From positions 5,750,741 to 5,814,740 of the forward strand of contig NC_064038.1 of assembly GCF_932526225.1 (NCBI RefSeq): a stretch of 64,000 bases of DNA. The letters run 5' to 3'. The notes below the pieces were generated by a model. It was not told the origin of the DNA. It did no database searches and worked only from the letters and a program-made list of their open reading frames with translations. The DNA is from Nematostella vectensis. Lineage: Eukaryota; Cnidaria; Anthozoa; Actiniaria; Edwardsiidae. Below are positions 25,313 to 37,918 of the stretch, one piece after another (the first letter of the stretch is position 1; each line of letters opens with the position of its first letter). The position numbers and the translations under genes are program-made.

Positions 25313-26507
25313 GGCTGTACCACTAGCTAAATAAAAAAAGATACATTGCCGGGATTAGAAATGAATGCGTGTAAATCAACTAATAAGAACATGTAACTTT
25401 TAGAGTCCACTTACCCTCTTTCTTGTTTGATATGTACCCCTCCTGTGAAGTCTTTTCTTGGAATTCGTTTCTTAGAACTCGTTTTTGGAATATCTCGTAT
25501 GAGGGCAATCGGTAGCGTTCTCTCACCGTGCAAACGAGACCATGTATCCACTGCAGCAGGCAATTCAACTTTTTCCTGCGAGTAAATCCTCTATTCGGCA
25601 CCTGTTTGCTTTTTAAATAATAAATATTTAAAACGATCCCCGGAGTTTATTTCGCCTTGTTTCTGCTGTAGTAGCAAACGAGATCTGACCGAGATAGCGT
25701 AGACACAGGGTCTGAAGCTTGCCAAAGAATATCTCTTGAAGTAATTACTTTGTTAATTGTTGATAAATAATAGATTGAACATCGAGTTGTTTGCATTAAA
25801 ATTATCCTAGCATTGATTCACAAATGCTTGATCCGAAGCCACCAGCAGAATCCTATTTCATGCATAACAAGAGGAATTTTATCAATAAATTTAAAATATC
25901 TAGGGATAAGAAAGTCCATAATAATTATGTGCTATATACACATAAGTATTTTTTTTTAAACAATTATCCGGCGTATCCGTTGGATATCTATATCAGCTCA
26001 CACCAGGTCATGGAAACAGTTTACAATACTCCAATTCTACATCGCCAGTAATTCATAAATGATTCGAAGCAACTAGAAAACAACCCCCCAAAAACCTAAA
26101 AGCTCCACCAAATGGTAGTCAAACAAAGGCGGCAAAGAAATCGCCTCGATAGGTAACGTGTAAAGTAAACATTCCTAAGATAGGATTTAAGTTGACAATT
26201 CCGATTATTAATAAAAAATGATTCCATGTACGCCTTTAACATATTGGAGCTGGCGTCCAGGCGTCCAGTGCTTAGACTTTATTTCACCAAAGAATAAAGG
26301 GAAAGAGAAGCGATCATAAATTATTCAATGATAAGTAATTTTCGGCCGCGTTATATAAAATTTTGACCAGAAACAAACGCAGAAAGAGCTTCTCTTGCCT
26401 GCGAAATGGTATTTAGAAAAAAAAAACTAAAAAAAAAAAAAACAGACACACACTTTCCGACTTCTTAGTCATGTAGCTAAACGACAATGGAATCTTTTTA
26501 TTCCGCT

Positions 26508-26784
26508 CAATACGGGACTTGCAATAAGAGATCACGTGACCTTTCTGGGTGGTAAATTCAAGCCAAAGTAAACAAAGAAATAACGGCGCCCGTCACGCCA
26601 GACGAGGTAAAAATAAAAATCTTTAAATGAAAATTTACCCTTTCTGAACAAAATAAATTATGGCTTTATTCGTAACGCTAAATAAATTGCTTTTTGTTGC
26701 TGTTATTTGGCCGCTAAAAGCCTGAGCGCGCGCTAGTTTGCCACCCAAAAAGTCACGTGATCTCTAAGCGCAAGTCCCAATACA
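26508..26784. mobile_element. MITE-like element with about 48-bp terminal inverted repeats
   Basis: The left end reads AATACGGGACTTGCAATAAG, then AGATCACGTGACCTTTCTGGGTGG. The reverse complement of the right end reads GTATTGGGACTTGCGCTTAG, then AGATCACGTGACTTTTTGGGTGG. The total is about 277 bp with no coding capacity, which fits a non-autonomous DNA transposon. The superfamily is not determined. Confidence 0.8.
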
Positions 26785-27004
26785 CCCTAGTATTTAGGGA
26801 GGTGGAGGGGGTGGGAAGAGGACAGGGGGCATGTATTGATATTAGCGCGTAACACGTTAATCAGGCGGCTAATGAGTTCAAGAAACAAAGAGGAAATTTT
26901 TGATTATGATTTTTTGAAGTACTGGTGTACTTCTAGAGTACGGATGACCGGACTGGTAGAGTGCCCGGATGAATTACCGGACATTATAAATGACTGGGCA
27001 TTGT

Positions 27005-27120
27005 ATATGATCGGACAGGACGGATGGCTGATCGGACAGGATAGGAGAACGGAATAATTGCATGATCGGACAGGACGGATGGATGATCGGACAGGATAGG
27101 AGAAGGGAATAATTGCATGA
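27005..27120. repeat. 61-bp tandem duplicate
   Basis: TGATCGGACAGGACGGATGG, then ATCGGACAGGATAGGAGAA and GGAATAATTGCATGA, occurs twice in direct order with a few substitutions. Confidence 0.8.
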
Positions 27121-27530
27121 CGGGTGACCAGCTAAAATGGACTATTTTTCTTTGTGTTTACAGTGATAAAAAAGTGTGGTCCTTAGAGGAGAGAACATTT
27201 TATTAAAAAATCATTTTATTCTAAAAAAACCATAGGAGACCATGTGATATATGAGATATCTTTAACAACTTATGAATTCAATACTTCAAAACTTCTTGCT
27301 TCTTTTCTATGTTTATCAGTGGTAACATATGTAGTTCTCGATGGGTACCATCGAGAAATTCAGGACAATAGGATTTTTTTTCATATTTATTAAGGTTTTT
27401 TTATGTTGTAAATGAACAGTGGCACCCACTATGTATTAAAAACCCATTTTTTTCTTGCATAGTTTAATATCATTTCTAATACTATTTTGCCATCTTTTTG
27501 CCTTGTGTTGAGGCGCTTGAATTTGTCTAT

Positions 27531-27786
27531 TGTGTAGTTCCAGAAAATATCCATACCCCCTCCCCCTATTGAGGGGGACGGATGTATGACAGCCCACCTC
27601 TCTGGAATTTCCAACCCCCTAGAAAAAATAAATACAGTAACTGTTAAGGAAAAAGGGCATTTTACTCCCATCCCCTCTGGAAACTCCTGGGCGTTTGAGC
27701 CCCCCACCCCCCCCCCCCCCGGAATTTTCAAATCCCCTTAATGGGGGGGGGGGGGGGGGGTTATGGATATTTTCTGGAACTACACA
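27531..27786. mobile_element. MITE-like element with 25-30-bp terminal inverted repeats
   Basis: The left end TGTGTAGTTCCAGAAAATAT (then CCATACCCC) is matched by the right end, whose reverse complement reads TGTGTAGTTCCAGAAAATAT (then CCATAACCCC). The interior is C/G-rich with long C and G homopolymers. The length is 256 bp and there is no coding capacity. Confidence 0.85.
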
Positions 27787-28562
27787 TTTCTTATAAAAAG
27801 ATACTGGGATTTTAGCTTATGCTGAGTGTTTTTTATTTGGAAGAGAGTCTTTAAGCCTACCTAGCATTTTTTATTGTACAAATCCCTTATCAGCTTTCTG
27901 CTCCATACCTAACAGCCTTGTTTTGCACTCTATTTGATGCATGTCTCTGCTATCTTGGTCCACAAAGAAGGCTGGCAAGATGGCCGCTCCCACCAGTTAG
28001 CAGTGCAATCTCGTGGAGTAAGCTAGATGTCAAGTCTGAAACAGGACATTTCATTTAGTATTTGTAGTATTTGTATAGTGCTCCACATGTGAGTGACTTT
28101 ACTCGTCAGTGTGTATAGATATGGACCGCTTCATGCAGTTTACAACCATGAGTGTGTGTGTGTGTGCACTATTATGGAAATGGTACAACAGGATTGCACC
28201 CACAGCGGCTCTTTTACTTCCTCCAGTACTTAATGTAGTACAATAAGAGACTAGACCTTGGCATCCTTATCCGAGGAGATGAAGTATTCGAAATCCCAAA
28301 TATAGAGGGCCATTTTTTTACAACATCTTAATAAATCCCAATTTGACCTGACCCGGGTCATACCACTGAGCTATCACGCCCTCACAAGGGGAGGATCCTG
28401 GAGTTCCTAGGAGGGGAGGGTGAAGCAAGGGTTTCAAGAAAAGGGGGGGGGGGCAGATTTATTGTTCTTCTGTTCTTTCTTGTCATTTTTTCCCTTTTAC
28501 TCCAGGGTACTTTTGAGCAGCATTGTAAGAAAAACAGACAGAAAACAGAATCCTTCCCCCCC

Positions 28563-28568
28563 TTTATT
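28563..28568 (-). terminator. Polyadenylation signal of DAP3
   Basis: AATAAA on the minus strand, about 30 bp after the proposed stop codon at 28598. Position and orientation support this as the 3' end of the gene. Confidence 0.6.
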
Positions 28569-28597
28569 TCAAGTCCAACACTACCAGTTAAGGTAAG

Positions 28598-31500
28598 CTA
28601 CCGCTGACCCAAGACAGTATGCCTTGAAGTTTCCAACAATCTAGCGACGGCATTGCTACAGCCTGTTGCTTACAACAGTTTTGCTTGTAATTTGCTTAAA
28701 AATTACAGCTTTTTTACATTTGGAGAGTGCCTTAGGACATCATAAAGTCTATTTGGTCATAATAAATGTTATACTTATGGATGTTTGCACGCTGAGGTTG
28801 ATTCAATGGGATAATTCTTTGTTTGGGTTTCAGTGAGAAAGAAATTTTCTAGTGAATGACCTCATACTCTCCAATGTGGAACATCTTTGCTACCCAACCT
28901 TATTCAAAAATTGTTTTCCGGCTTATTCTGTGATTCTTGGACCTGGAAATTTTTTGTTTGGCTTTGGGGCAAAGAGACTGTTATGATTATGGGGGAGGAG
29001 TTTGCCCGCCTCTCTGTGAAGGTGTTTCCAAGACTCCCATGATTCAGTGCAGGCATGCAATATAGCCTACACATGGAGACTCGCTTCTAATGGAGGTTTT
29101 AGCATTGATTATTGTGGCTGATGGCTGTAACATGGGCGACGGAGCGCAATAAAGGTATCTACAGTATCTATGAATTGATATGTGTTTGCTTGTCTCTATT
29201 TGTAGTTCGGAATTTTTCGTCTTTATTGGTATGAAATGTTTCTGAGTTTAAGCATTTGTTAACGAATTGGTCAGAAATCAAGGTTAATATTTTGCAATGG
29301 ATTCAATTCGGCCCAACGCTAGACCCGCCCCTGCTCACTAATACAGAAACTCACCCTTCTGGAAGCCCCCTCGCTGCTGGTACAGACGCACAAAGTTCTC
29401 AAGCTCAGACATGGAAAAGGCTGGAACATGTATACTGGTGTAAGGTGATGTGACATCCTCACCTTCCTGCAGATAAGGACATCATGTTTAGCACAAGGGT
29501 TTACAAAACAGTGCCCAAATTTGTCAAATACCGGCTCATATAAAAGGCATTTTTTCTAAAATATAAGATGAATTCCTTCTGTTTCATGTTAATATTCTGC
29601 AAATGTAATAACATGAAATAAATACCAAAAGTTATCTGGTCCCGCGAACAATCAGGGTAATGTTTTAAACTAAGAGTTGCCTTGGACTACCCACCATGGC
29701 TCTATCATCACCATGGTTACATGGATGATAGCTAAACCTCAACAATAAAAAACAGCAACTTTATTTTCACCTCATGAAATCATGTCTAGCGCCAGAGAGC
29801 AAAAACCTACAGTCTAAACAGTAATTTTCTTACCTCCCCTAGCAACTCTTTCACATCTGAAGACTTGTTGCGGTTTTTCTCTATGCCTGTACGGGACAAC
29901 GCAAAGACCATAGCAGCTGATTTCTGTTGAACAATCAAGGAGCAATGAATAGGTAAAGTTAACATGCCCCAAGCAAGCTGAAATAAGAGTTGATTAGAGT
30001 CTATGAGAGTTTCATTCTTTCTGGCTTTTACAGGGTTGTGATCAAACAGTCTTTGAGGGATGATAAGAGTCAGGGAGAGTTTCACTCTTCTTGCCTCTCC
30101 AAGGTTTGCGATCAGTGATTGAGAGTTGATAAGAGCAATCATTATTTTTATCAAAGAATCAGCATGGTAAATTATTTGAGTTCAGAATCCATCCCCCAAT
30201 CTGTAAATCTGTAAATACACATTAAAGTTCCTTTTTGTGAAATCTACCGACTGCAGCAGGCTACTCTGTAAACATGATCAGTGATAACTCTCATAAACTC
30301 ACATATCCAATTTGAAAATGTTCAAAGCGAATAAGAGTCAATAAGAGTGTGAGGAGTGTGAAAGTGTAGGTTAGGCTTTCCAGAGGATTCTCAAAATATC
30401 TTGGAACTTACAAGCCCATCTTTAGGGTCTATCAATTTAGTAAAGTGGTGAACAAGACTGAGATTCTGCGGCTGAATCTGTAAGTAAGCAACAACAGCTA
30501 TTAGGTAATCTTTACCATGAGGGGAGGGGAGGGGGCAGGCATGTGCCCAGGATTTACTGGGAGGAGTGGTTGTCAAAGGCACCATTTGGAAATAAGGATC
30601 ATTGAGTAATAATGACCCACTTTTTTGCAGTCAAGAGGGGATGCACCGCACCCTGTGCACCCCCCTGAGGAGGGTGTTACAAGTGTATCTATGCACAGTT
30701 AGCATCAATGGGACGAGTTTGGATTTTTGGTCATTGTGTACAAAATCAGCCTGGAAATACTTTACATTGTCACACACGTTTTTTTGTGTGAATTTTTAGG
30801 GTAGTGCAAGCACGGTTTTCAAGGTGTGCGTAGTTTGAGTGTATGAATCTAATTACATTCAAACTACAAGCAAAAAAACATGCAGAAGTTTCCAGGCTGT
30901 ACTGCAAGACAAAGTTTTATGAAGGTTAGCCAGCATGTGACAATGACTTCATCAAGTTCTGATGCACTGAAACATTTCTTTGCCATGCTGCATCATCTTG
31001 ATCACATGCAGTTAATTTATCACATCCTTGTAGGTTTAAATTGGTTTACTTGACAAAACTGTCAAAGGTAGCCATGCTTGCACACATTGTGCTGCTCATT
31101 TAGATAAATTGCAACGACAGAATTTTGAATGGATCATACCCATTTTTGCTTCGAGTCCTTGAATGAAGTTTTTCCAAAAAAGCCATTGTACTCATCAGCA
31201 GCATACAAAATCTTCAAACTACAAAAGAAAGTCAAAACACAAGCTTTAACGCAATGAAAACCGCACCATAGACACCTACTTTTTGTCACAGAAATACAGC
31301 AGAGATAAGAGTAAAAAGGAATAGAATAAATGAAACCTTGATTTCAACTAAAAGTCCAGTTTCCAGAACAGGAGCATTTCATTTTGTGTCAGCCTGCTTA
31401 AGAAAGAGGCGTATGTTAATTTGCACAGTGTAGCAGATACATTGTAGTTGTGATGTAGATAAGATGGGAGAGAGAAACTTTTATCAAAAAATCTATAATA

Positions 31501-34500
31501 AATAAAGGGAAAAAAGATGCATTATAGTTGGGAAAATACTACTTTGTTTAGGAGGAACCATGGTCTCACCCTGGCTCCTGCTTTATTTCCTTCAGGACCA
31601 CGCCCACAGCATCTGGCGCATAGTTAATCCTTTTAAGGCCCTAAGTACAACAAGTCATTTTATTTATATTAACATAAAGCTATGAAAGTCAGCCATCTCT
31701 TAAATCCCCTCTAAAAAAGACTAAATCTATATGGCCCTACCTAATTCAACATTTATTAGTGTAAAAGCTTTATTTAGCCCTCCATCTCAATGAAGACCCC
31801 CCTACAATAAGCCCCCCCCCCATCCTTTAAGCCTCTATCCTCTCTCTACTATACACAAGGTTCTGGTATAAAGGAGGTAAGACTGCCCACTTTATACAAT
31901 CCATTTTCACCATTTCTTTATCAGTTTATTAGCACAGGTACTTTGTTTAGATTACGTTTGGTTTGGTAAAACAGAACATATTTACTTTGACATGATACAT
32001 CCATGAATTGATACAAGTTATAAAACTGTGTGTAACAGTCATGGTTGGTCTCTTGTTTGCATTATATACTAATTCATAGGAATTTTTTTGTAGGGGTAGA
32101 AATATCTACTGTCAAAAACCTGAAAAGCTTTTTAAAATAACCAACAATATGCCCCTCATCTCGTTGATACCAAAAACTTTTACAAACAGTATTTGCATGG
32201 TAGAAAAGGAAGAATAAAATATATAATAAAACTGTATTATATCTCAGCAATAGATTACCTCAACATTACCTGGTCAATGATTACCTCAACATTACCTGGT
32301 CAATGATTACCTCAACATTACCTGGTCAATGATTACCTCAACATTACCTGGTCAATGATTACCTCAACATTACCTGGTCAATGATTACCTCAACATTACC
32401 TGGTCAATGATTACCTCAACATTACCTGGTCAATGATTACCTCAACATTACCTGGTCAATGATTACCTCAACATTACCTGGTCAATGATTACCTCAACAT
32501 TACCTGGTCAATGATTACCTCAACATTACCTGGTCAATGACGCTAATAAGTGGTTCTCCTTTCTTAGTACTGTCCAGCTTTCCCCACTCATACTGCTGGC
32601 TTGCCTGCATCTGGTGTTAAATCATTTTATTATGTTAAATGTAGCAAAAAAATATTTAATAGACATTTATTATAGCCAAGAAAATTTGAGCCTATGATTA
32701 TTAGGATTGTCATAAAACTTTATCCCGGGAGTGATTAATTCCCCTTCTCACCACATCTAGACAGACTTTAAAGCCATTCCAGAGCTTGTCTGTAGTCTTT
32801 CTAGTAATAATGTTATCCTGTGTTCTATGCAAAGCACCTGTAGAAATGTAAGTTACACTCACATTTGCCAAGAAGGGTCCATTGATGGCTCTTATCGTCC
32901 TTAGCCAGGATGCGGCCTCCTCGGGCTGGTCAAACCGATCTTCGCGTGATTTTGACATTTGGACACCTCTCTTGCTATGCACCCAGCTGAATACTGAAGA
33001 GAGATTGGCACATGTCAATCATCCTGCTTCATGTCAATCATTCTGCTCTATCAGGAAGACATTATCTTATCAGAAAAGTATTGATAAATTAATTTGACAC
33101 AATGTCAATCACTCTGCTTCATCAGAGAGACGTCTGTTTCCAGTGCTGATAAAGAGAAATTGGAACATATCAATCATTCCTGTTCATCCAAAGACGACTT
33201 TTGTTATTCTTAAATTGTCAATCTTTTCTCTAATCAGGGAGATGTCTCTTATCATTTCAGTGTTGAAGAAGAGATATTGACACCATGTGGATCATTATTT
33301 TTATAAGGAGAATCTCATTTATTATTCTAGTATTGGTGGAAAAAGACTGATATACAGTATGTCAATGATAATCTGGGAAAGATCTCTCATTCCTGTGTTA
33401 TTAAAAATAGATTAGCACATTCCAATCTTTTCTCCCCACCAGAGAAACAACCCTTTCTTGTATTGGTAAATATACAGAAAATACTGTATAACACTTCATT
33501 TACCACTTGGCACTAGCAAGACAAACCAGCCGGCAGATGTCGCATAGTGTACTATATGAGATAGTGTTAGTGTCTTGCCACAACCTGCGTCACCATCTAA
33601 ATGATCTTAGTCATGGATTATACACAGTTTGTGCATCATGTTGTCCTTATAACAATCAATAATAACATATATACAATAATAACATATAAACATATTTGCA
33701 GACCATCACCTGACTTGCAGCAATACAAGATTAAGTACAATAATACATAATACATATCAATATATTAACCATGTTCTAAGCACTTCACATTTAAAATCTT
33801 AATACAGGTATCAACAACGCCCTTAGTCACCTAATTTTCCTTATTTTTTTTTTTAAACATAAATTTTGTTATTTCAAAGTGATGTGGGAAAAAGTGTAAT
33901 AAGGTACTGTATTCACATGTAAATGTTAAGGATACGGAGCACAAATCGGGTTGGTGCTTGACTATTCCCTTGCTTTTTCAGCTTCTTGATCACACTGAGC
34001 GCAGGGTTCCTCACCATGAGATATGAACCTCCAAGTATTTCACTCTAAAGGGAAAGAAAAACACTACACATTGTTTTACCACAATAAAACACAATCCATG
34101 CAACTCTCGTGACTGTTTGACTGTGCACTCTTATTGAATCTCAATCACTTTGAACATGTTCAAATTTGACATGAGAGCTTGAACTCTTATCCCTTACAAA
34201 GGTTGTTGCCGTTTGATTGTGTGAATGAGAGTTGATGAGAGTATTTCAACTTTAAGTGTTTTTTTTTTATTGTTTAACTAGAACATTTCTCTTACAAACA
34301 AAAAAAAAAAAAATTAACACAGTTCTAGATTCAATGATGAACCCTAAGAAAATAATTACTTCAAAATAAAAAAATGTGACCACTCCCTCTAACTCTTGGA
34401 GACTTTTATTGCAGCCCTGTGAGCGCTAAAAAGAGTGGAACTCTTATCCCCACACCCTGGCTTCTATTGGCTGAGCGCTTTTCATTTAAAGGCACCACTT

Positions 34501-37500
34501 TTGATTCGCTGCTCGCCAAAACACTTGAGATCGGCAAATTGATGTGCCTATGGGCTTGTATGGAACTAGGTTGAGATGTTTATGGCTTATAAGGGAAACT
34601 GTTTTCCGAGCGTTTCAGCATGAAATCAGTCGAGTACAGTACAAATTCATTTATCTCACTGGTTCCTGAGATTATTTATTTCAACTATGCCTGGTTTTGG
34701 TAGATTTTCAAAGGGCAAGAGTAAATTTAATGTGATACTTTAGCAAGTCGGTCCGGAAACCATACGAAATCTAATCTGAGAATATTTTTTTACTGCCACA
34801 GCTAGATTTATCTTGTATAACAAGAGATCTAATGATAGTTTAGAATATTTGCTTATACCAATACAATAATAAAATTTGAATTAGAATAGTAAAATTCATG
34901 ATTTCCACCTTTGGGAAAGATAAGTCCTATTGTTTTGCCAGGCATCAGGGAGAGCTTAATGCAGTGAATGTTTGACAACAGAGGGCTGTTCACCTGTTTG
35001 AGGAATCTCTTGGGCAGCACATGGGTGAGGATGTTATCAAGAGATTCTTGAGGAACAGAATAGAAGAATCCTTGGTGACTGTTTAAGTGCTTGTCCTGAA
35101 ATAAACAGATCAATTAAATGTAAATTAATCACTTTTTTATATCAAACATCATAATATGCTTCAATAGGAATTAATTTGGCTGGGAGCCCCTATCATGAAG
35201 GGCTCACGGGGGGGGGGGGGGGGGACGTTGAGTTTTGCGGTATTGTGGCATCGGGGTGTCGTACATGCCTTTAAAAACCTCGCCCTTCTGTGTGGTATGT
35301 GATATTTCCCTTTTTTCTGCTGTTTTGCTGTATTTTCGATATTTCCCTTTTTTCTGCTGTTTTGCTGTATTTTCGTTTTCATTGGTCCTCCGACAACCCA
35401 ATCGCAAACAGTTTTACAGTTCGATCAGCTTTGTGCAAATCACGCAAAAACGAAGAGACTACAAGGGATATGGTTGTGTGCTCGCCCTTCTTGACTTTTG
35501 AGAACGGCGAAAAATTTAATAAGGGTAGCTGGTTGTTTTGATTGGCACTCTGACAACACAATTGCTAAATTAGGTGATAGTGCATGTCGTTAAACGACAT
35601 GCAAAACACCACTTGTACAAGTGGTGAGTCACTGTTACACCACTTGTACCACTCGAGAATTTAATTTCATGAGCATACCACTGGTATTTTACCACAGGAA
35701 ACCCAAAATATGTAACTTTGTGTACCCAAAGTGCATACCTGTCAACCTTCGAAAATCTCAAGGCTTGAGATTTCTTTGGGGGGAGGGGTGGGGTAAATTC
35801 ATTTGTTTGGGGAGGGGTGGGTAAACCTTGCAAGCGTTTGCCGTATAGAAAGCTCTCTCGAACAAATCCACTTATAGATCTCACGAGGGTGTAAGATAAA
35901 TTGCGCTGCACAAGGGAATTATCGTTTTAAAAATTTCAATAGCAAATAGGCAAAATGACTATTTTCTTTGAATAATTTTTCGGGAGCGATAAAAATCGCT
36001 AAAGAGCGAGAGAAGGGGTCCAAAATCTTGAGACTCCCGCCTAATGGGGGAGAGTTGACAGGTTTGTGTCCAACTCCACAACACCACAGGTACAAGTGCA
36101 TAAAGGCGCGATATCGAACTTTTCTGGCACTTTGATATTTATATGATATTTATCACTCATCTAAAATCGAATATAAATCAGATATTTTTTCACAGGGTTC
36201 TAGTATCAGATATTTAGTCGATATTATAACAAAGCTCACAAATCTAATTTTTGATATTTATCAGATCTTATACCCTTAGAACTGCCATGTTGAACCTAGA
36301 TTATTGCATCTCATGACTTGATAATATCAGATAATATCACAAGATTTACACATAGATAGTCCATCTAATTACTGATACATATCAGATACTATAACTTTTG
36401 AACTGCTATGTTGAACCTTGATTATTGCATCTCATGACTTGATAATATAATATAATATCACATATATACTCGTTCTACAAACGTGACAGTCACAATAAGA
36501 TAATCTCAGATAATATCACAAATTCGTGGGGTAGAGCAGATGAAAGGAGAGGATCCAAATAGACATCTAGTAGATTCTCATAAGATAATCTCCGATAATA
36601 TCACAATATCGAGGGGTAGAGCAGATGGAAGGGGAGGATGTAAATAGACATCTTATAGATTCTAATAAGATAATATCCGATATCACAATACGGAGGGGTA
36701 GAGCAGATAGAAGGAGAGGATCTAAATAGACATCTAGTAGATTCTAATAAGATAATCTCAGATAATATCACAATATCCAGGGGTAAAGCAGATGGAAGGA
36801 GAGGATCTAAATAGACATCTAGTAGATTCTAATAAGACAATCACAGATAATATCACAATATCGAGGGGTAGAACAGATGGAAGGAGAGGATCTAAATAGA
36901 CATCTAGTAGATTCTAATCAGATAATCTCCGATAATATCACAATATCGAGGGGTAGAGCATATGAAAGGAGAGGATCTAAATAGACATCTAGTAGATTCT
37001 AAAAGGATAATCTCCGATAGTATCACAATATCGAGGGTCCAGCAGAGGGAAGGAAAATATCTAAATAGACATCTAGTAAATGATAATAAGATAATCTCCA
37101 ATAATATCACAATATCGAGGGTCCAGCAGATGGAAGGAAGGTATCTAAATAGACATCTAGTAGATGATAATAAGATAATCTCCGATAATATCACAATATC
37201 AAGGGGTCCAGCAGAAGAAAGAAGAGGATGTAAATAGACATCTAGTAGATTAAATAAAATAATCTCCAATAATATCACAATATTGAGGGATGAGGAAAGG
37301 AGAGGAAAGGGGTCTAACCACTATCTAATAGCATATAATTAGAGGAAAACAATGATAATATCCTAATCTCAATATCAGATATCAGTGATAATGTTCGATA
37401 TCGCGCCTATCTCTACAAGTGGTGAGCCATTGTTTCACTATTTGTACCACTGGAGATTTCTGCTTCACCACTCGTACCACTGGTATTTTGTGGTGTATTG

Positions 37501-37918
37501 GACATATATGCCTCACTGGAAGAAGTGTTGGACGGTGCAATATCCTAAGGTTTCATACCGGATCATTCTCAGTAATGATAACAGATGACCTCTCATCTTG
37601 CCTGCGTGCGGCAGGTGCAGCTGTTGCGTATGATCTGGTAGGACATGACGCTCGCTGAAAGAAAAGGCGACACTATTATCTCAATAAAAAAAAAATACTT
37701 TAGTTTAAGTTAAGATCCGCGCCTACACGATGACATTATCATCTTAGTAAAACTTACAATTTTCAAAGAAAAAGCGCCCCGTGATGACGTCTTCAACAGT
37801 CCTGCAATAAAAATTTATAGAATATGAGGTCAAAATTAAGCAGCAAATTATTGAAAAACGCGAAACCCGCGCAAATTACAAACCTACCTCTGGCGGCCGC
37901 CATCTTGGATTGAACCAT
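28598..37918 (-). CDS. DAP3: DAP3, mitochondrial small-subunit ribosomal protein mS29
   Basis: GTP-binding protein of the mitochondrial ribosome small subunit. Exons on the minus strand: 37918-37888, 37801-37758, 37654-37559, 35095-34994, 34044-33936, 33596-33504, 32993-32863, 32604-32530, 31640-31570, 31218-31140, 30477-30412, 29923-29834, 29466-29355 and 28662-28598, with phases fitting throughout (387 residues; human is 398). The N-terminus is basic and Ser/Ala-rich (RASCPTRSYATAAP), as expected for a mitochondrial presequence. Family matches include LPKRFLKQ, a Walker A loop GDAGCGKT at about 129-136, RFDQPEEAASWL, and a Walker B-like ILYAADEYNGFF. An in-frame ATG also exists upstream at 37996, within the shared promoter. 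The join of the last two exons is the weak point: the segment corresponding to the TEE..ELLFL part of mammalian DAP3 was not found, so a short exon between 28663 and 29354 may be missing. Exon 8's donor and exon 7's acceptor are copied in intronic repeats. Confidence 0.9.
30540..30690 (+). repeat. Dispersed repeat (GACCCACTTTTTGGC family), second copy
   Basis: AATGACCCACTTTTTTGCAG, then a G-run and CACCGCACCCTGTGCACCCC, parallels 12660-12730. It lies in the intron between DAP3 exons 11 and 10. Confidence 0.6.
32254..32539. repeat. 26-bp minisatellite copying the DAP3 exon 8 donor (11 copies)
   Basis: The unit ATTACCTCAACATTACCTGG plus TCAATG is repeated nearly perfectly. On the minus (gene) strand it reads CATTGACCAG then GTAATGTTGAGGTAAT. 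The first ten bases are the end of exon 8 (ATT GAC CAG) and GTAATG is its donor. The outermost copy at 32530 is the real exon end. Confidence 0.95.
32994..33450. repeat. Degenerate about 90-bp tandem repeat at the DAP3 exon 7 acceptor
   Basis: The minus-strand acceptor context ATTGACATGTGCCAATCTCT, CTTCAG, TATTCAGC recurs in decayed form, for example GATATGTTCCAATTTCTCTT then TATCAGCACTGG (about 33130-33170) and GTGTCAATATCTCTTCTTCA then ACACTGAAATG (about 33255-33290). At least four or five diverged copies extend to about 33450. Confidence 0.6.
35580..35628. repeat. Two adjacent perfect palindromes
   Basis: GCATGTCGTT..AACGACATGC, then CACCACTTGTACAAGTGGTG, lie side by side in DAP3 intron 3. 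Text related to the second palindrome reappears at 37410-37497 (ACAAGTGGTGAGCCATTG, ACCACTGGTATTTT). Confidence 0.8.
36103..37407. mobile_element. Possible inverted-repeat-bounded element containing an 86-bp array
   Basis: AAGGCGCGATATCGAAC at 36103-36119 is mirrored by GTTCGATATCGCGCC at 37393-37407. The interior is very AT-rich. At about 36490-37290 it contains about nine copies of an 86-bp unit (AGATAATATCACAATATCGA, GGGGTAGAGCAGATGGAAGG, AATAGACATCTAGTAGATTC). No coding capacity is seen. Element status is inferred from the inverted ends only. Confidence 0.5.
36490..37290. repeat. 86-bp minisatellite, about nine copies
   Basis: Copies are marked by GACATCTAGTAGATT at about 36560, 36730, 36815, 36900, 36985, 37070, 37155 and 37240, with variants between. 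It lies in DAP3 intron 3. Unlike most arrays in this window it shows no copy of a neighbouring splice site. Confidence 0.9.

Larger units (their letters stand above)
25313..28597. other. Intergenic region between nAChR start and DAP3 end
   Basis: No coding exon recognised. Upstream of the receptor start it should contain that gene's promoter, but no clear motif is claimed. It holds two inverted-repeat elements (26508-26784 and 27531-27786), a 61-bp tandem duplicate at 27005-27120 and a short tRNA-like stretch at 28352-28385. Confidence 0.5.

Noticed and set aside
28352-28385. tRNA gene on the minus strand (TAGCTCAGTGGTA A-box-like)
   Set aside because: No B box (GGTTCGAATCC) or cloverleaf follows; at most a tRNA-derived SINE remnant.
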